A DNA stretch of 64,000 nucleotides from Salticus scenicus (Eukaryota > Arthropoda > Arachnida > Araneae > Salticidae). The notes under the pieces are model-generated. The model was not told where the DNA came from and did not search any database. It was given only the letters and a program-made list of their open reading frames with translations. The first letter of the stretch is position 1, and each line of letters begins with the position of its first letter. Shown here in pieces: positions 23,151 through 33,690 of the stretch. The position numbers were made by a program, and so were the translations under genes. The DNA is taken from NCBI GenBank assembly GCA_963930645.1, contig OZ005654.1:267988700-268052699 (forward strand), in the 5' to 3' direction.

Positions 23151-24575
23151 TTTATTTTTTTTTTTAACATTGTACACAATTTTAATGCGATGCACAGTCT
23201 ATTTAAACTACCGTTAAATGAGTTTCAAATAACAGTGCGGATGAAAAAATGTTGAAATTATTGATTTTCTTTTTCTTTTTAAATTTAAAAACGGCCATTC
23301 ATGTTTCAGAATATAATTAAAATGTTAATCTTTCCAAAAAATGTAGGTAAAATAAAACTAATTCTGAAACTGATTTGAATTTTTTTAAAGACTCTAAACA
23401 ATTCCAAACTCATTATCTCATATCTTACAAACTGTAGTAAAAGGTTTATCTTAATGTAAGTTAAGGATCAGTAGATTAATTGCTGCAAAAGCATATTTTA
23501 CTAACTGTAAGTATAGTGAGAATTTAGGTTACATCTATTTAATAATTAACAGAATTCTATTATTGATATTTTTTTTTACCTTGATTTCGTATCAAAATCA
23601 AAACAAAATTAGATCGTGAATTTCCTGTAATAAAATAGAGTGAATTAAATATACATCCATTTTAACTAGATTCACTGCATTACTTTTATTTTACGTCTGT
23701 AATTTCCAGAGACCTGGTTAAAATAAGAAGACTTTTGTTATAAATATACTACATTCAGTAATATCGAATTTAAATATTAAATTACTGAAATACTTGAAAT
23801 TCATACGTAATAATAATGCACGATTTAGTATTATCATAAAGTTTCTACAAAATACACATTGTTTCGTACAATGTTCCGGCACAATGAAGAAAAAATTGTG
23901 ATCTTCAATCATCAGAGGACAAGCTCGGTAAGAAGGGCTGTTGTCTAATCTCAGTTAGATAAAAGTGAGCATAAATAAGATCATGCATGGTCCACAAAAT
24001 AAAAACAGTGACCTCTTTTCATTATGTTTCACTTGGTAATTTCATTAAAGGCCTTCTTCCTTGTTTTTTTCTTTTAGCTCGGATATATAGTTTCTTATAC
24101 CCAAATGGCTCCCAGAAGCCATAGATCTCTAGTTAACTTCTTCAAAAGATATTTTATGGACAGCATAATCTTTTACGGCTAATTTATCAGTGGTTTATTT
24201 TCTAGGCAAAATGTAGTGGGATAAGATCCACCTGTAAGATTTGATTTAAGCTGATTGAATTTTCTTTATTTTTTGCATTTCGTAGAAATCTTTAATACAT
24301 CGCAAAATAGGCGGCTTGGCATCTGTTAACAATAGTCAGGATCAGTGCTCACCTAATGTTTTTGGGTTATACAGGACTGGAGAAATTTTTATTGCTGCGA
24401 TCAGAAAGTCAAAAGCGTTTTATGCTGTTCCTAGAGAAAGATAGGAGAAAAAATTATCTGAATACATACCGGTTTCTGCATTTTTATTGGCATTTTTATT
24501 TGACCTCTCGGTATGGACGTTTCAGCACTAAACAAAACTTCTGTTATGTAGTGTGTCTTTGATACATGTTCTAAA
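22210..24575. other. AT-rich gap
   Basis: No gene recognised. ATT/ATTT microsatellite at about 23112-23164. The open frames at 23718-23912 (minus) and 24356-24562 (plus) carry no motif that I know. Confidence 0.5.
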
Positions 24576-24578
24576 AAT

Positions 24579-24902
24579 CTAGATGGTACGATATTTTTCT
24601 GTTTTCCATTTGAGTGATAGTAAACAGCAAAAACTTAGCTCGAGCAAAAAAGTCAAATCTATGGAAGGCGAAAATAATATTTTAAAATCATATTGTTTGA
24701 GAATTTTAGCTATGGTTTGACTGGATTTAGGAAAATTGGGTAAAACAATACTGATATTAGAAGAGACTGATTTAGTAGACGAAATACGAGGGAGCTGTAA
24801 TTTTTGGATGACTTTGTCTATAATGGAAGGGTCATAACCTCTGTAAATAGCAATTGCATTCAGGTATTTAATTTCAGATTTTATAAAATAGGATTTGAAC
24901 AA
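24579..24902 (-). pseudogene. PLE reverse-transcriptase C-terminal part, inverted piece
   Basis: Minus-strand frame reading EIKYLNAIAIYRGYDPSIID, then VIQKLQLPR, NISIVLPNFPKSSQTIAKIL and FKILFSPSIDLTF. This matches the connector between the reverse transcriptase and the GIY-YIG domain in Penelope-like elements (YLK-VA--NGY..., VLPY----S--IAKIL-, I-F-P---L). Its upstream end abuts, at about 24903, the start of the plus-strand part of the same gene. After the LTF block the frame continues into unrelated sequence. The piece has no start codon of its own and is part of one inverted insertion. Confidence 0.75.
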
Positions 24903-24939
24903 ATATTACGGGCCCGGTTTACAAAAGTATAGAATCCTT

Positions 24940-25592
24940 TCAATAAACTCACCTTCTCTCAGTTTAAAGATCCCATTGATATGCATAATTCTTGGGGCAT
25001 TTATAGTATTTCCTGTCAGTGTGGTTTATCATATATTGGCCAAACTAAACGCAGTCTTAAATTTCGTTTAAAAGAACATATGAATTACGTTCGCAATTAA
25101 GAAACCAATAAATCGGCTATATCTAAACTCTGCTGGGAGGAAAATCATAATTTTAAATTTAATTCAGCTAAAATAATTTGCAGACCTAAATCCATTTATG
25201 AACTCGATTTCTTTGAAGGTTTTCATATTTATTAAAATTTTAAAAACCTTGTAAATTGTGATTTCGCTGTTCCCTATTTGTCTGATTGTTGAAAATTTTA
25301 CATTCAGTCCACATTTTCTTAATTTTTTTACTGTTTACACAGCTAACATTCCTAAATTCCTATTGGCCACACAATCCACCTTTCCCGTAATCCTATCGGT
25401 TGAACTAAGTTCGGTCCTTCTCCTATATATACGAGCACTTCTCCAGATTCAAAATTCTTTTTGCTTTGAAGACGGTAAGCTTAAGGCTACCGAAACAGCT
25501 GTATGCATCGCAAATATTATTCTTTTGGCGTTTCTGACGTAGTAGTTTATTCGGGTTTTAATATTCCAACGCCAAGTCTCCTGTTATTATAT
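24940..25592 (+). pseudogene. Penelope-like element: GIY-YIG nuclease and 3' end
   Basis: The frame starts around KLTFSQFKDPID and continues WGIYSISCQCGLSYIGQTKR (GIY at 24996, YIG at 25032), then SLKFRLKEHMNYVRN-stop (TAA 25098-25100), ETNKSAISKLCWEENHNF and KPKSIYELDFFE-type sequence (here CRPKSIYELDFFEGF). This is the GIY-YIG endonuclease that nicks the target for PLE retrotransposition, with paired cysteines before YIG. One in-frame stop and loss of a codon after HIY break it. The 3' region (25258-25592) includes a hammerhead-like motif and the family terminus (CTGACGTAGTAGTTTATTCG). The homologue at 59.4-59.9 kb confirms the family. Confidence 0.85.
25462..25512 (+). ncRNA. Hammerhead-ribozyme-like motif, PLE copy A
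   Basis: TTGAAGA (25466-25472, consensus CTGAAGA with C3 changed), then one extra base, stem II GGTA..TACC around an AGCTTAAGGC loop, then GAAAC, the palindromic mini stem III CAGCTG, then TA before the presumed cleavage site. Stem I can form between TTTGC and GCAAA. Compared with copy B (59477-59522), stem II has GGTA/TACC where B has GGCA/TGCC: a compensatory change. The altered C3 should abolish cleavage in this copy. Family knowledge: PLEs carry minimal type I hammerheads near their ends. Confidence 0.55.
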
Positions 25593-26920
25593 GTATTAAA
25601 TGGTTACAACAGAAACATTCTCCAGTATCCTGTTATATTAATTCAATTTTACATTTTTTGATCACATCCTCTTCAAAAATAGATCATGTAATGAAAGGTA
25701 ATGAAAGTCGTATGAATGAAGGAATAATTACTTTTTTACAGCGAAATATAGAATATTTTTCTTATACAATTAAAAAACATTTTATATATTTTGTTGATTT
25801 GGCTTGCAAATAAATGTCTACACTGAATGCATATGTGCAGCTTTCTATCTAAGAGTATAAGCCAATAATTGCTTTTCATTTTAAAATACTGCTATTATAT
25901 TTAATAAATCTATTTGTAAAGGATTGAAAAAGATAAATTGCTAAAAGATATTGCTAAAAGAAATTGCCTAAAGGTATTTTTAATACCAGTAAATAATTAA
26001 TATTTTTACCTTATATATGATAAAGGAAACTTGTGTAAATAAAGGGCTGAGAACCCTTAGAAAATCACTTACGAAGGAAACTGCATTTAAACCTAGGACT
26101 ACCTTGTGGTCAAACGGCCTCAACACAAGCACTAAATAGTTATAGATTTCTCTCAGTTATTACTCTGATAAATTCTACTATTTTTATTCCCAAATTTTAA
26201 AGAAATGCATAACATTTAATTAAAGGTGGATATTTTGAGGTTGAATTGGTGTTAATTGTAAAATTTTGTTATGTGAACTAATGTAATTTATAAAAGTTTT
26301 TGACAATAGTATGTTTGCAATTAGAATTAAAAAACTAATACTTAAAATACGAAAAAAGAAGAAAAAAATTTTAATGTATTCAGTATTTTATGCAACTACT
26401 ATTAAATTGTGTTAGGTACAAACAACAATAGCCATGAAGTATCTGAACGTATCAGATTTAATCCACGCGTATTTGAATTCCATTAACTATGTAACTCAAA
26501 TGAACACATATATTAAATTAATCAAAATGAAAGAATACAATTTTTACAGAAAAAATCAAGTAAGAAATAAGTATAGTAAAATACTGTTTTTTTTTTTTTT
26601 TTTTTTTTTTTTATTGGTATATAATGAAAAAAATAAAGGCGAATTTTCTATTTCTATATTAAAGCATTTCGAATAAATTTGATTTTTCCTTTCAAAGTAT
26701 ATAAAATATTTTTGTAGATCAAAAGGAAAAAACGTGATGTAATACAAATCAGATTGAACAGAGCCATTCTCAATCATTACAACGTGACAAAGTAGAACAG
26801 AGCTCTCCGTAAAACAATTCATAGATTAAAGAAAAAAGCATTGTTGGAGATATCTTTGAAGCATTTAGAAAAAAACATGATGTAAGGTCACGATCATACA
26901 TAGGAAAATATAAGCGAAAA

Positions 26921-26953
<33 letters not shown>

Positions 26954-27700
26954 AATCATCTTTCACATACTATTTAAAAAAAGAATAGTTTCATTTCTTT
27001 TAAAAACTTTGATAACAGATTTCCGTAATTCATTTAAAAAAATTTTTGAATAAAATATGTGTTTTGCACAGACTTATCTAATTAATAACGCTAGTCTTCA
27101 ACAAAAAAACTTTTATAAGATAATTAAACTGTTTCTTTCGCTCAAAAAATTCTATCATTTGTAGTTTTTATTATTATTATTATTATGATTTTTTGAAACG
27201 CAAATTCTATTTCAATTTTGCATGGAATCGTCGAATTTCTTATCTAAATATTATTTATGAATTATTTACTGAACTGGGTTAAATACAGAGACTGAGATAT
27301 TAAGTTGTTTAATAGAGTGTGCCTATGTAATTATAGCTGTGCCAGTTTTTGTTGAAAATTTTCCTTTGTACTTTTGATGCACAATAGTCTTAACAATTTT
27401 CATTGTAACTTTGAACGAAGACAAAATTATTAGCATTTTTTAAATTATTTTTTACATGCTTTAAGTAATGTTTTCTAGCATTTAAGGGAATATTTTAAAA
27501 TCAGGTTTAAATTTCTGGAGTCTCCCTTGGTCATTTTTTGTACATTGAGTGTTATATTGAGGGTTTCGCTTAAAATTGATTTCGAAACATTATACATGTT
27601 TATGCTTAAATAGAATTCGAACTCCGAGACTGGCAACTAAAAAATCGGAGAATTGAGATACACATTGTTAATTGTATTGCGCCATTAAAAAAAAGTTTAC
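25593..27700. other. AT-rich gap
   Basis: Poly(T) at about 26587-26612 and poly(A) at 26924-26950. A duplicated AATGAAAG phrase lies near 25690. Overlapping frames at 26434-26822 on both strands share the homopolymer and are not genes. Confidence 0.5.
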
Positions 27701-27724
27701 TACACCAAAAACGTATATCAATTT

Positions 27725-27905
27725 TTGATATCCAGGTTCGATCCCAGGTCACGCACATCGACTTAACTGTTCGGAGTTTTCACTGGTTTTCTCCAAAACT
27801 CGCGTTAATATGGGCTATAACCCCAACGGAAGGAAATCCACTTATAGGCATAGAAACCTAGTGCAGTCAATCGGGCTTTAAAATCTCACAAACAACAACT
27901 CCACA
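27725..27905 (+). mobile_element. tRNA-derived SINE fragment
   Basis: GGTTCGATCCC at 27735-27745 is a perfect RNA polymerase III B box inside a T-arm-like CCAGG..CCAGG context. It is followed by a body ending CCTAGTGCAGTCAATCGG, a phrase repeated as CCTAGTGCAGACAATTGG in the fragment near 29750. No clear A box, so it is 5'-truncated or diverged. Confidence 0.6.
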
Positions 27906-29660
27906 ATGCTTTTAAAAGCATTTAATTAGTAAATAAGAAAAATAAGTAAAGTTGTATTAAGAAAATTGTTATATGATTAATGTACTGGTAAGGTTATCGC
28001 AATAAATTATGCAAATCTAATTTTCTTAAACGTATATATGTATATATGTATATATATACATATATATATAAGATAAAACAAGATATAAAATATTTTACGT
28101 TTTCAAAATCATACTTATTTTAAGGACTTATAAGAAACTATTTTTAATAATGTCTCATTTAATAAAATAAAAAGATATCAGGAATTTTTGTTGATGCAAT
28201 TATTAATGATGCGAACCCATAAAAGCTTTAAAATACTTGAAATATGCTTCAAGATGTCAGACAAAAGAATCATGTACTTGAGCATTTGATATTTCCACTT
28301 AAGTATATCATGGCTTTTAGAATGTCTAATATTTATTTCTTTTCTAAAATATAACAGAAATGTAACAATCAAAATAATAGAAAAAAGAACGGGAAAACGC
28401 TCTTATCTCATATATATCGTTAAAAATGTGACTTTTATAAGGGTGTTTCATAGCATCATTAAAGTGCTCTAACAAAAAGTTTTGTTTCATATATTTTGAG
28501 ATAGTTCTCACAATAAGAACTCTAGTAAAGATTAAGTTTTTAGTATTATTTCATAAATAGAATTAAAAAAAAACATTTTTAAAACATTTTTAGGAAGTTA
28601 TAGAAACAGATTTCTCAGCTATTAGAAAAATAATAAAAACTTAAATTTATCCAAAAAGAAATGCAAAATTAAATTAAAACGTAAACTTTTAGCATAGTGA
28701 TGTAATTGGTTAATATTTCAAAAATTAGGTTCTTAGTAATGAAAGGAATTACTCATTCCAAAATTTTAATTTTAACAAATTTTGAAGTTATATTTCAATT
28801 AAAGCAAATATATATCAAGATATATTTATAAAATAAATTTAAAATTTGATGCATTCTTTGCTGTATACTTCAGGAATATGAATATTTATATAACCAAAAT
28901 ATTTGAAATGACAGACAAAATGAAAGCTATAAGAGTTAAAAAATATGATGATTTTATATCTACATTATTATTATGTACTTTATAAACTAAACAGTGTAAA
29001 TGAAAACGTCTTATCCTCTTATGATTCTGCTAATGAGGATGAGGAATTAAAACAAAATGTTTAGATGGTAAATATAGAGAATATCACACTCTATAAGAAA
29101 GGCTATAGGGTAAAATTCCTAAATATTAGTTTACTTTTTGTTGAAAGCATTTTTTGACTGATTAGAATGCTTTTTTATAAACCAAAATTTACCAGTTGTT
29201 TATGCACTTCTTCCTACTAAAATTTTGGACTCTTTTTTTTTTTTTTTTTTTTTTTTTTTCATTATTCATATTTTATGCAGGTTAAAAAATAAATATACAT
29301 TTCATTCATTTATTTATTTTGGGGTACATCTTCCCGAGTCCATTAAAAGAATTTCTTAATCTGGTAAATTTTTACAGGAGTAGAACTCTTAATCTTTGAT
29401 ATTGACAAACCTTCTTTCGTCCTCACGATGTCTATTCACAAAGAATCGAAGATATATTTGCCAGCAGCTTGCTCTCTTTAGTTAATTACCTCCGCCAAAG
29501 GAAACTCAAATATAAGATTCCTAATATCGCAACTTTTCAATCAAATAAAAAAAAAAATATAAATAAATAAATAAATACAACACTTTTCAATTTATTTTCA
29601 CTAAGATAGTGGCTTCGCTTCAAAATGAGGGGAGAGTACCTTATTTATCCCTACTTTTGT
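27906..29660. other. AT-rich gap
   Basis: (TATG/TATA)n near 28030-28068 and poly(T) at 29232-29259. No gene recognised. Confidence 0.5.
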
Positions 29661-29664
29661 TAGA

Positions 29665-29790
29665 TCCCTGAAACCGGCATGAATATGGTCTAGGATCCAT
29701 TAGAAAGACCCTTTCAAGAAGGGCATCTCCCTTAAGCCCAGATTCCTAGTGCAGACAATTGGCCTTAACACAAACAAGCACACACCCTGC
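29665..29790 (+). mobile_element. SINE 3' body fragment
   Basis: GATCCCTGAAACCGGCATGA begins a block ending CCTAGTGCAGACAATTGGCC, then a (CA)-rich tail (ACACAAACAAGCACACACC). The end matches the SINE at 27725-27905. The tRNA-like head is missing. Confidence 0.5.
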
Positions 29791-30043
29791 TTCTGTTATA
29801 ATAACTTTCACTTAAAGTAATGTACATGTTAAACAGTAAGCTGTGCTGTTATATAAAATGGTATAGAAGAAAGTTTTGTGATGGCCACATCATACTAGCT
29901 TTTTCTGATATCCTAACTATTTGATTGGTGGGTGTTTTATTTTTTAATGCACATGAGAAATGTTGAGGAATTAAATAAAGTAGATATTTAGTTAAAATTA
30001 AAAAAGTACTGAAAGTTTAAAATTTGTAATGCCTTCACGTGTA

Positions 30044-30134
30044 CTACATGGCAAAGAAATACTTGTAGAAGCACACACAAACTCACGACACACAAACTTC
30101 CTGGGTGCTTCTACAAGTGTTTCTTTCCATGTAG
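30044..30134. repeat. Hairpin with 30-bp arms
   Basis: CTACATGGCAAAGAAATACT and TGTAGAAGCAC (30044-30074) pair with GTGCTTCTACAAGTGTTTCT and TTCCATGTAG (30105-30134), two or three mismatches, loop about 30 nt. The size fits a precursor-microRNA-like stem, but it lies just upstream of a retroelement-like 3' end, which is the simpler source. Confidence 0.8.
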
Positions 30135-30377
30135 TTCTGGTGCGACTTTTTGTGAACTGGACCTTCTTTTTTCTACAAGTACGTGCCTACCCTACAAGAT
30201 AGTTCCGGTGTGCTGAAAACGTTTTATGTGTCAACATTTTCTACAGGACTTGCTGTGTAACCCTAGAGCCAAGTGATCAGAAATGACTCGTGATTTTTAC
30301 AAGACTTATTATTTTTTAACTGTAACTGTATTGAACTTCTCCAGTATATAATGCTTTCTACCCTGCTGTTAATTAAC

Positions 30378-30440
30378 AACACCTGAAGATGCTATTTTAA
30401 TAATAGTGAAAAGCTTTGTGTTTGATTTTAATAAAGAAAA
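30378..30440 (+). ncRNA. Hammerhead-like motif beside a polyadenylation signal
   Basis: AACAC (30378-30382) can pair with GTGTT (30418-30422) as stem I. Between them lie CTGAAGA (30383-30389), one extra T, stem II GCTATT..AATAGT (30391-30396 with 30402-30407), GAAA (30408-30411) and the mini loop AGCT. This is the same order of parts as the PLE motifs. AATAAA follows at about 30430, so it marks the 3' end of a retroelement relic. Stem III has barely one pair and the extra base departs from the strict core, so activity is doubtful. Confidence 0.4.
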
Positions 30441-30444
30441 TTTA

Positions 30445-32385
30445 TGTACGTGTTTTAAAAGTGATTTTATGCTTTTTTTATAGATGTTTAGTGTTTTATT
30501 ATACGAATACTCTTTTTTAAGTTATTGTCATATAAAAAGAAATTATATAATAAAAGAATTATTCAAATGTAGTTTTGTATTGTATGTGTTAACTTCTTCA
30601 TTTAATCATATTATTTTAAAAACAGAGAAACAACATTTCATGTATTCCATTAGAGTATTTTTGAATCGATTATTATTATTATTATTATTATTTTTTTTTT
30701 TTTTTTTTAAAGAATTAATACTTTTTTTTTTTTTTTAAATGAATTCATTTCCACGCATGTTATTATTTAATTAGCATTCTCCGAAAATATTCTCAAAGTA
30801 ATTATGTTTAGTTAGATTATAAAGATATAAAAAAGTAAGTAATTAATAGTTTCGCTTCTTTTAATGCACATTTCTAACAGTGATATAATCCATATTATAC
30901 GCTTACCATTTTTTTTCATTAATACTCTTGCGATGTTATTATTTACATTTTTTTTCTTCAACAAAATTTTGAATAATTATCGGAAAGCTTTTCTTTTTTT
31001 CTACATTCATTAAGAAATAGAGATTGCAGATGTAATCGTTATCTTTTTTTGTGCTTATAATGAGCGTATGTCTAGATTTTATTTTCTACAGTTATAATAA
31101 AGAAATATAAAAAAAAGTTTTAGGTTTACAGAGAGATTTTTATTTCTTTATTTATACTGACAAGAATTAAAAATCGAATGTAACACTTTCGGAGAACAAT
31201 TAACGAAATTTATGAAATGGCTTCTAAAACAAAAATATTGTTTACGTATGTGTAAAGCATTCATCTGCTTTTCTGCTTAGATAGATGTTTAGGTATTTTC
31301 ACTTTTCAGTTTAGATAGAAAAAATGTCTTTGAACAATTTTTTTTCTTTTTTATGGACAAAAATATTCATAACATTTAATAATACAGCGGAGGACTTCTT
31401 TGAAAAGTGATAAATAAAACGGTGTATATAAACACAATAAAATGAAAAAAAATAAACAACCTAGAAACAATTGCTTCAGGTAGAAATAATAGTACAACAC
31501 ATCGACAGGTGAAAAAAACAGGCACGAGTGCAGTATGCAAAGTTACAATACAATACACAAAACAGGGTTAAATGAGGAGATTAAACAAATAAAACTAAAA
31601 TTCAAGATATATATTGGTGTAACATACATTACAAATAAATAAATAAACAAATAAAATAAAATAAAATAAATAAATAAAATAAAATAAAATAAATAAATGA
31701 AAGAAGAAGAAGAAATAATGTACATGTAACAATTAGAAAAGAAAAATTTAAAAAGAAATAAAATAAATAAAATGTAACGATCTAGAGAAAGTGGAAGTAC
31801 TAGTTTACAGACTCTTTATTATCTGCCATTTTAATTACTAAAACTATCTGAATAAATCAAAGAAGTTTTCGCTTGCACATGTATAATTTAACTTTCCTTA
31901 ACTGAACTTAAACAGATCTTAAATTTAAAGAATCAATAAATTATCTTTTATCAAGTCTGGTAAATTTAATCTTTAACTTCAATGAAAAGCATAAGCCCAG
32001 TATCTCGGAAGTTTCTTTTAAAGGAGAAACTGGGGAAAATCTTCAATTCAGTTACTTTATTAAAACATTTAGCCTAGAAATACTGAAATCCAACTGAACA
32101 TCAAAACTTCACAACTTCTTCTAACATTTCACACCGTGTCCTTTGAATCAAGCGCCAAGCTGACGATCTTCTCCCAACTCTTAAATGCCCAATCTTACAT
32201 TTTTTCCGAGATCATCGCCAGATAACACTACATTCAACTGATAACTTTATCTCTTTCAACATGAACAATTCAGCGTGATGGACCGTATTAGTGTGATATT
32301 ATGAAACCCTGCGCGCGTAACCACTCCAGAGAAAATTTTTCATACATATTTTCCTATTCTATGAGCAAATATTTGTATTATTTAG
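30445..32385. other. AT-rich gap with A/T microsatellites
   Basis: Poly(T) near 30690-30736 and an AAAT/AAAAT-type microsatellite at about 31635-31697. The neighbouring frames are repeat translations. No gene recognised. Confidence 0.5.
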
Positions 32386-32390
32386 GTAAA

Positions 32391-32525
32391 TTAAAACCCG
32401 AATAAACTTCAGAAACGCCAAAAGAAAAATATTTGCAAAAAAAGCAAATATTTTTCTTTTAGCGTTTCTGACGTAGTAGTTTATTCGGGTTTTAATATTC
32501 CAACGATAAGTCTCTTATTATTATT
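32391..32525. mobile_element. Palindromic PLE terminus (two 3' ends head to head)
   Basis: The left arm 32391-32436 (TTAAAACCCGAATAAACTTC, then AGAAACGCCAAAAGAAAAAT) and right arm 32444-32495 are inverted copies around a 7-A loop. The left arm lacks about six bases present on the right (CTACTACG). The right arm plus the following AATATTCCAACG..AAGTCTC is the terminus of the PLE family seen at 25.5 and 59.9 kb. No coding remains. It looks like a solo inverted terminal piece. Confidence 0.85.
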
Positions 32526-33460
32526 TAGGGAAATATTTGCGTATTATTGGGAAATTTAAATGAAAATATGGTATGAGTAATCAACTGCGGTGAAAAACAA
32601 CAGATGATTTATCTTCGAAACCAAAAAACCTATAGGTTCAATTTCGAGCACTTGAAACCGAAAGAGATTGCGTGAGGCCTTTCTCCTTACACAGGTCATG
32701 TGAATAATTTCCAACCGTCAGAAATAAAAAACGTTTCAGAAATATCATTAATAAGATACTTGCAGATTTTAAAATTGTAAAAGCCTCCATGAAAATTCAA
32801 ATGAGAAGACGAAATAATGTTAGCATGTGAAATGTCAAAACCGGGACCATAAAGCAATCATTGAAAAACAAAAGATGATTTAGAAATTTCTTCTTTATGA
32901 GCATGTTAACAGTCGCCATCTTCTTAAATAAAATCATTTGTTCCAACTGAGTAACTGAGTGACTGATTAATAATCACCCAGCTCACACCTCTGCACCTAG
33001 GAGCATGAGATTTGGTTAAAATATTATTTTCTGGGAGTAGACAACCACCATTTAAGTAGCTTTCTAAAATGTTAAGAAATAGTTCTACAAGAACATTCTA
33101 AGAACGTTCCAAATGTACTTTTTACAGATGTCTACATGCCTATCAAATGATGTTCAAATAATGTTAAATAAAAATGTAACATTTTCCTTCAAGTTAACAA
33201 AAAAAAAAATCCTTCTTAAAACGTTTTATAAGCAAGTTCTCATAATGTTCTAAGTATATGCATTATACTTTCTAAATAATTGTACTTTTAAGTGCATGGT
33301 TGACGCTATAAATATTATTGTGGATATTATTGTCCTAAAAGTATAAAATTTTGCATACACATGGATTGAAATATATATAATAATATAAAGTATACTAAAA
33401 TTTCTGGGGAAGATATTTAAATTTAGAAAGTAAATCATTTAAAACATATACAAAGAGAGA
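32526..33460. other. AT-rich gap
   Basis: No gene recognised. At 33092-33112 GAAcaTTCtaaGAAcgTTC resembles a heat-shock element by spacing only. The minus-strand frame at 33250-33438 lacks motifs. Confidence 0.45.
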
Positions 33461-33463
33461 CTT

Positions 33464-33690
33464 TTATTTACACTTAAACACTATAAAAAAAACAGTTAAA
33501 GTACACAATAACACATGTTTCGGACCGACATAATCGGCCCTCATCAGGGTTAAAAACATCATGTGGGAGATGAACAATATTACAAACACATTCAAATAGG
33601 ATACAAATAGGATCATATATTCAGCAGATACCTTAGATGTTTCATTTAACACTTTCGGTTGCGGTTTCGTATATAAGTCCACAGGAAATA
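33464..33690 (-). mobile_element. Retroelement 3' end with hammerhead-like core
   Basis: On the minus strand, CTGATGA (33547-33541) is followed by a strong stem II (GGGCCGA / TCGGTCC with loop TTATG), then GAAAC and the small palindromic ACATGT (about 33521-33514), and AATAAA at about 33471-33466. CTGATGA-stem II-GAAA is the exact hammerhead core. Stem I is not convincing, because the bases before CTGATGA do not pair well with those after the presumed cleavage site. The 72-codon frame upstream has no motif that I recognise. Confidence 0.5.

Noticed and set aside
24356..24562. 68-codon frame next to the PLE
   Set aside because: No match to PLE or other domains that I know; likely chance.
33092..33112. 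Heat-shock element (alternating GAA/TTC)
   Set aside because: Spacing is irregular, no gene is nearby, and similar AAC/GTT words occur around it by repetition.
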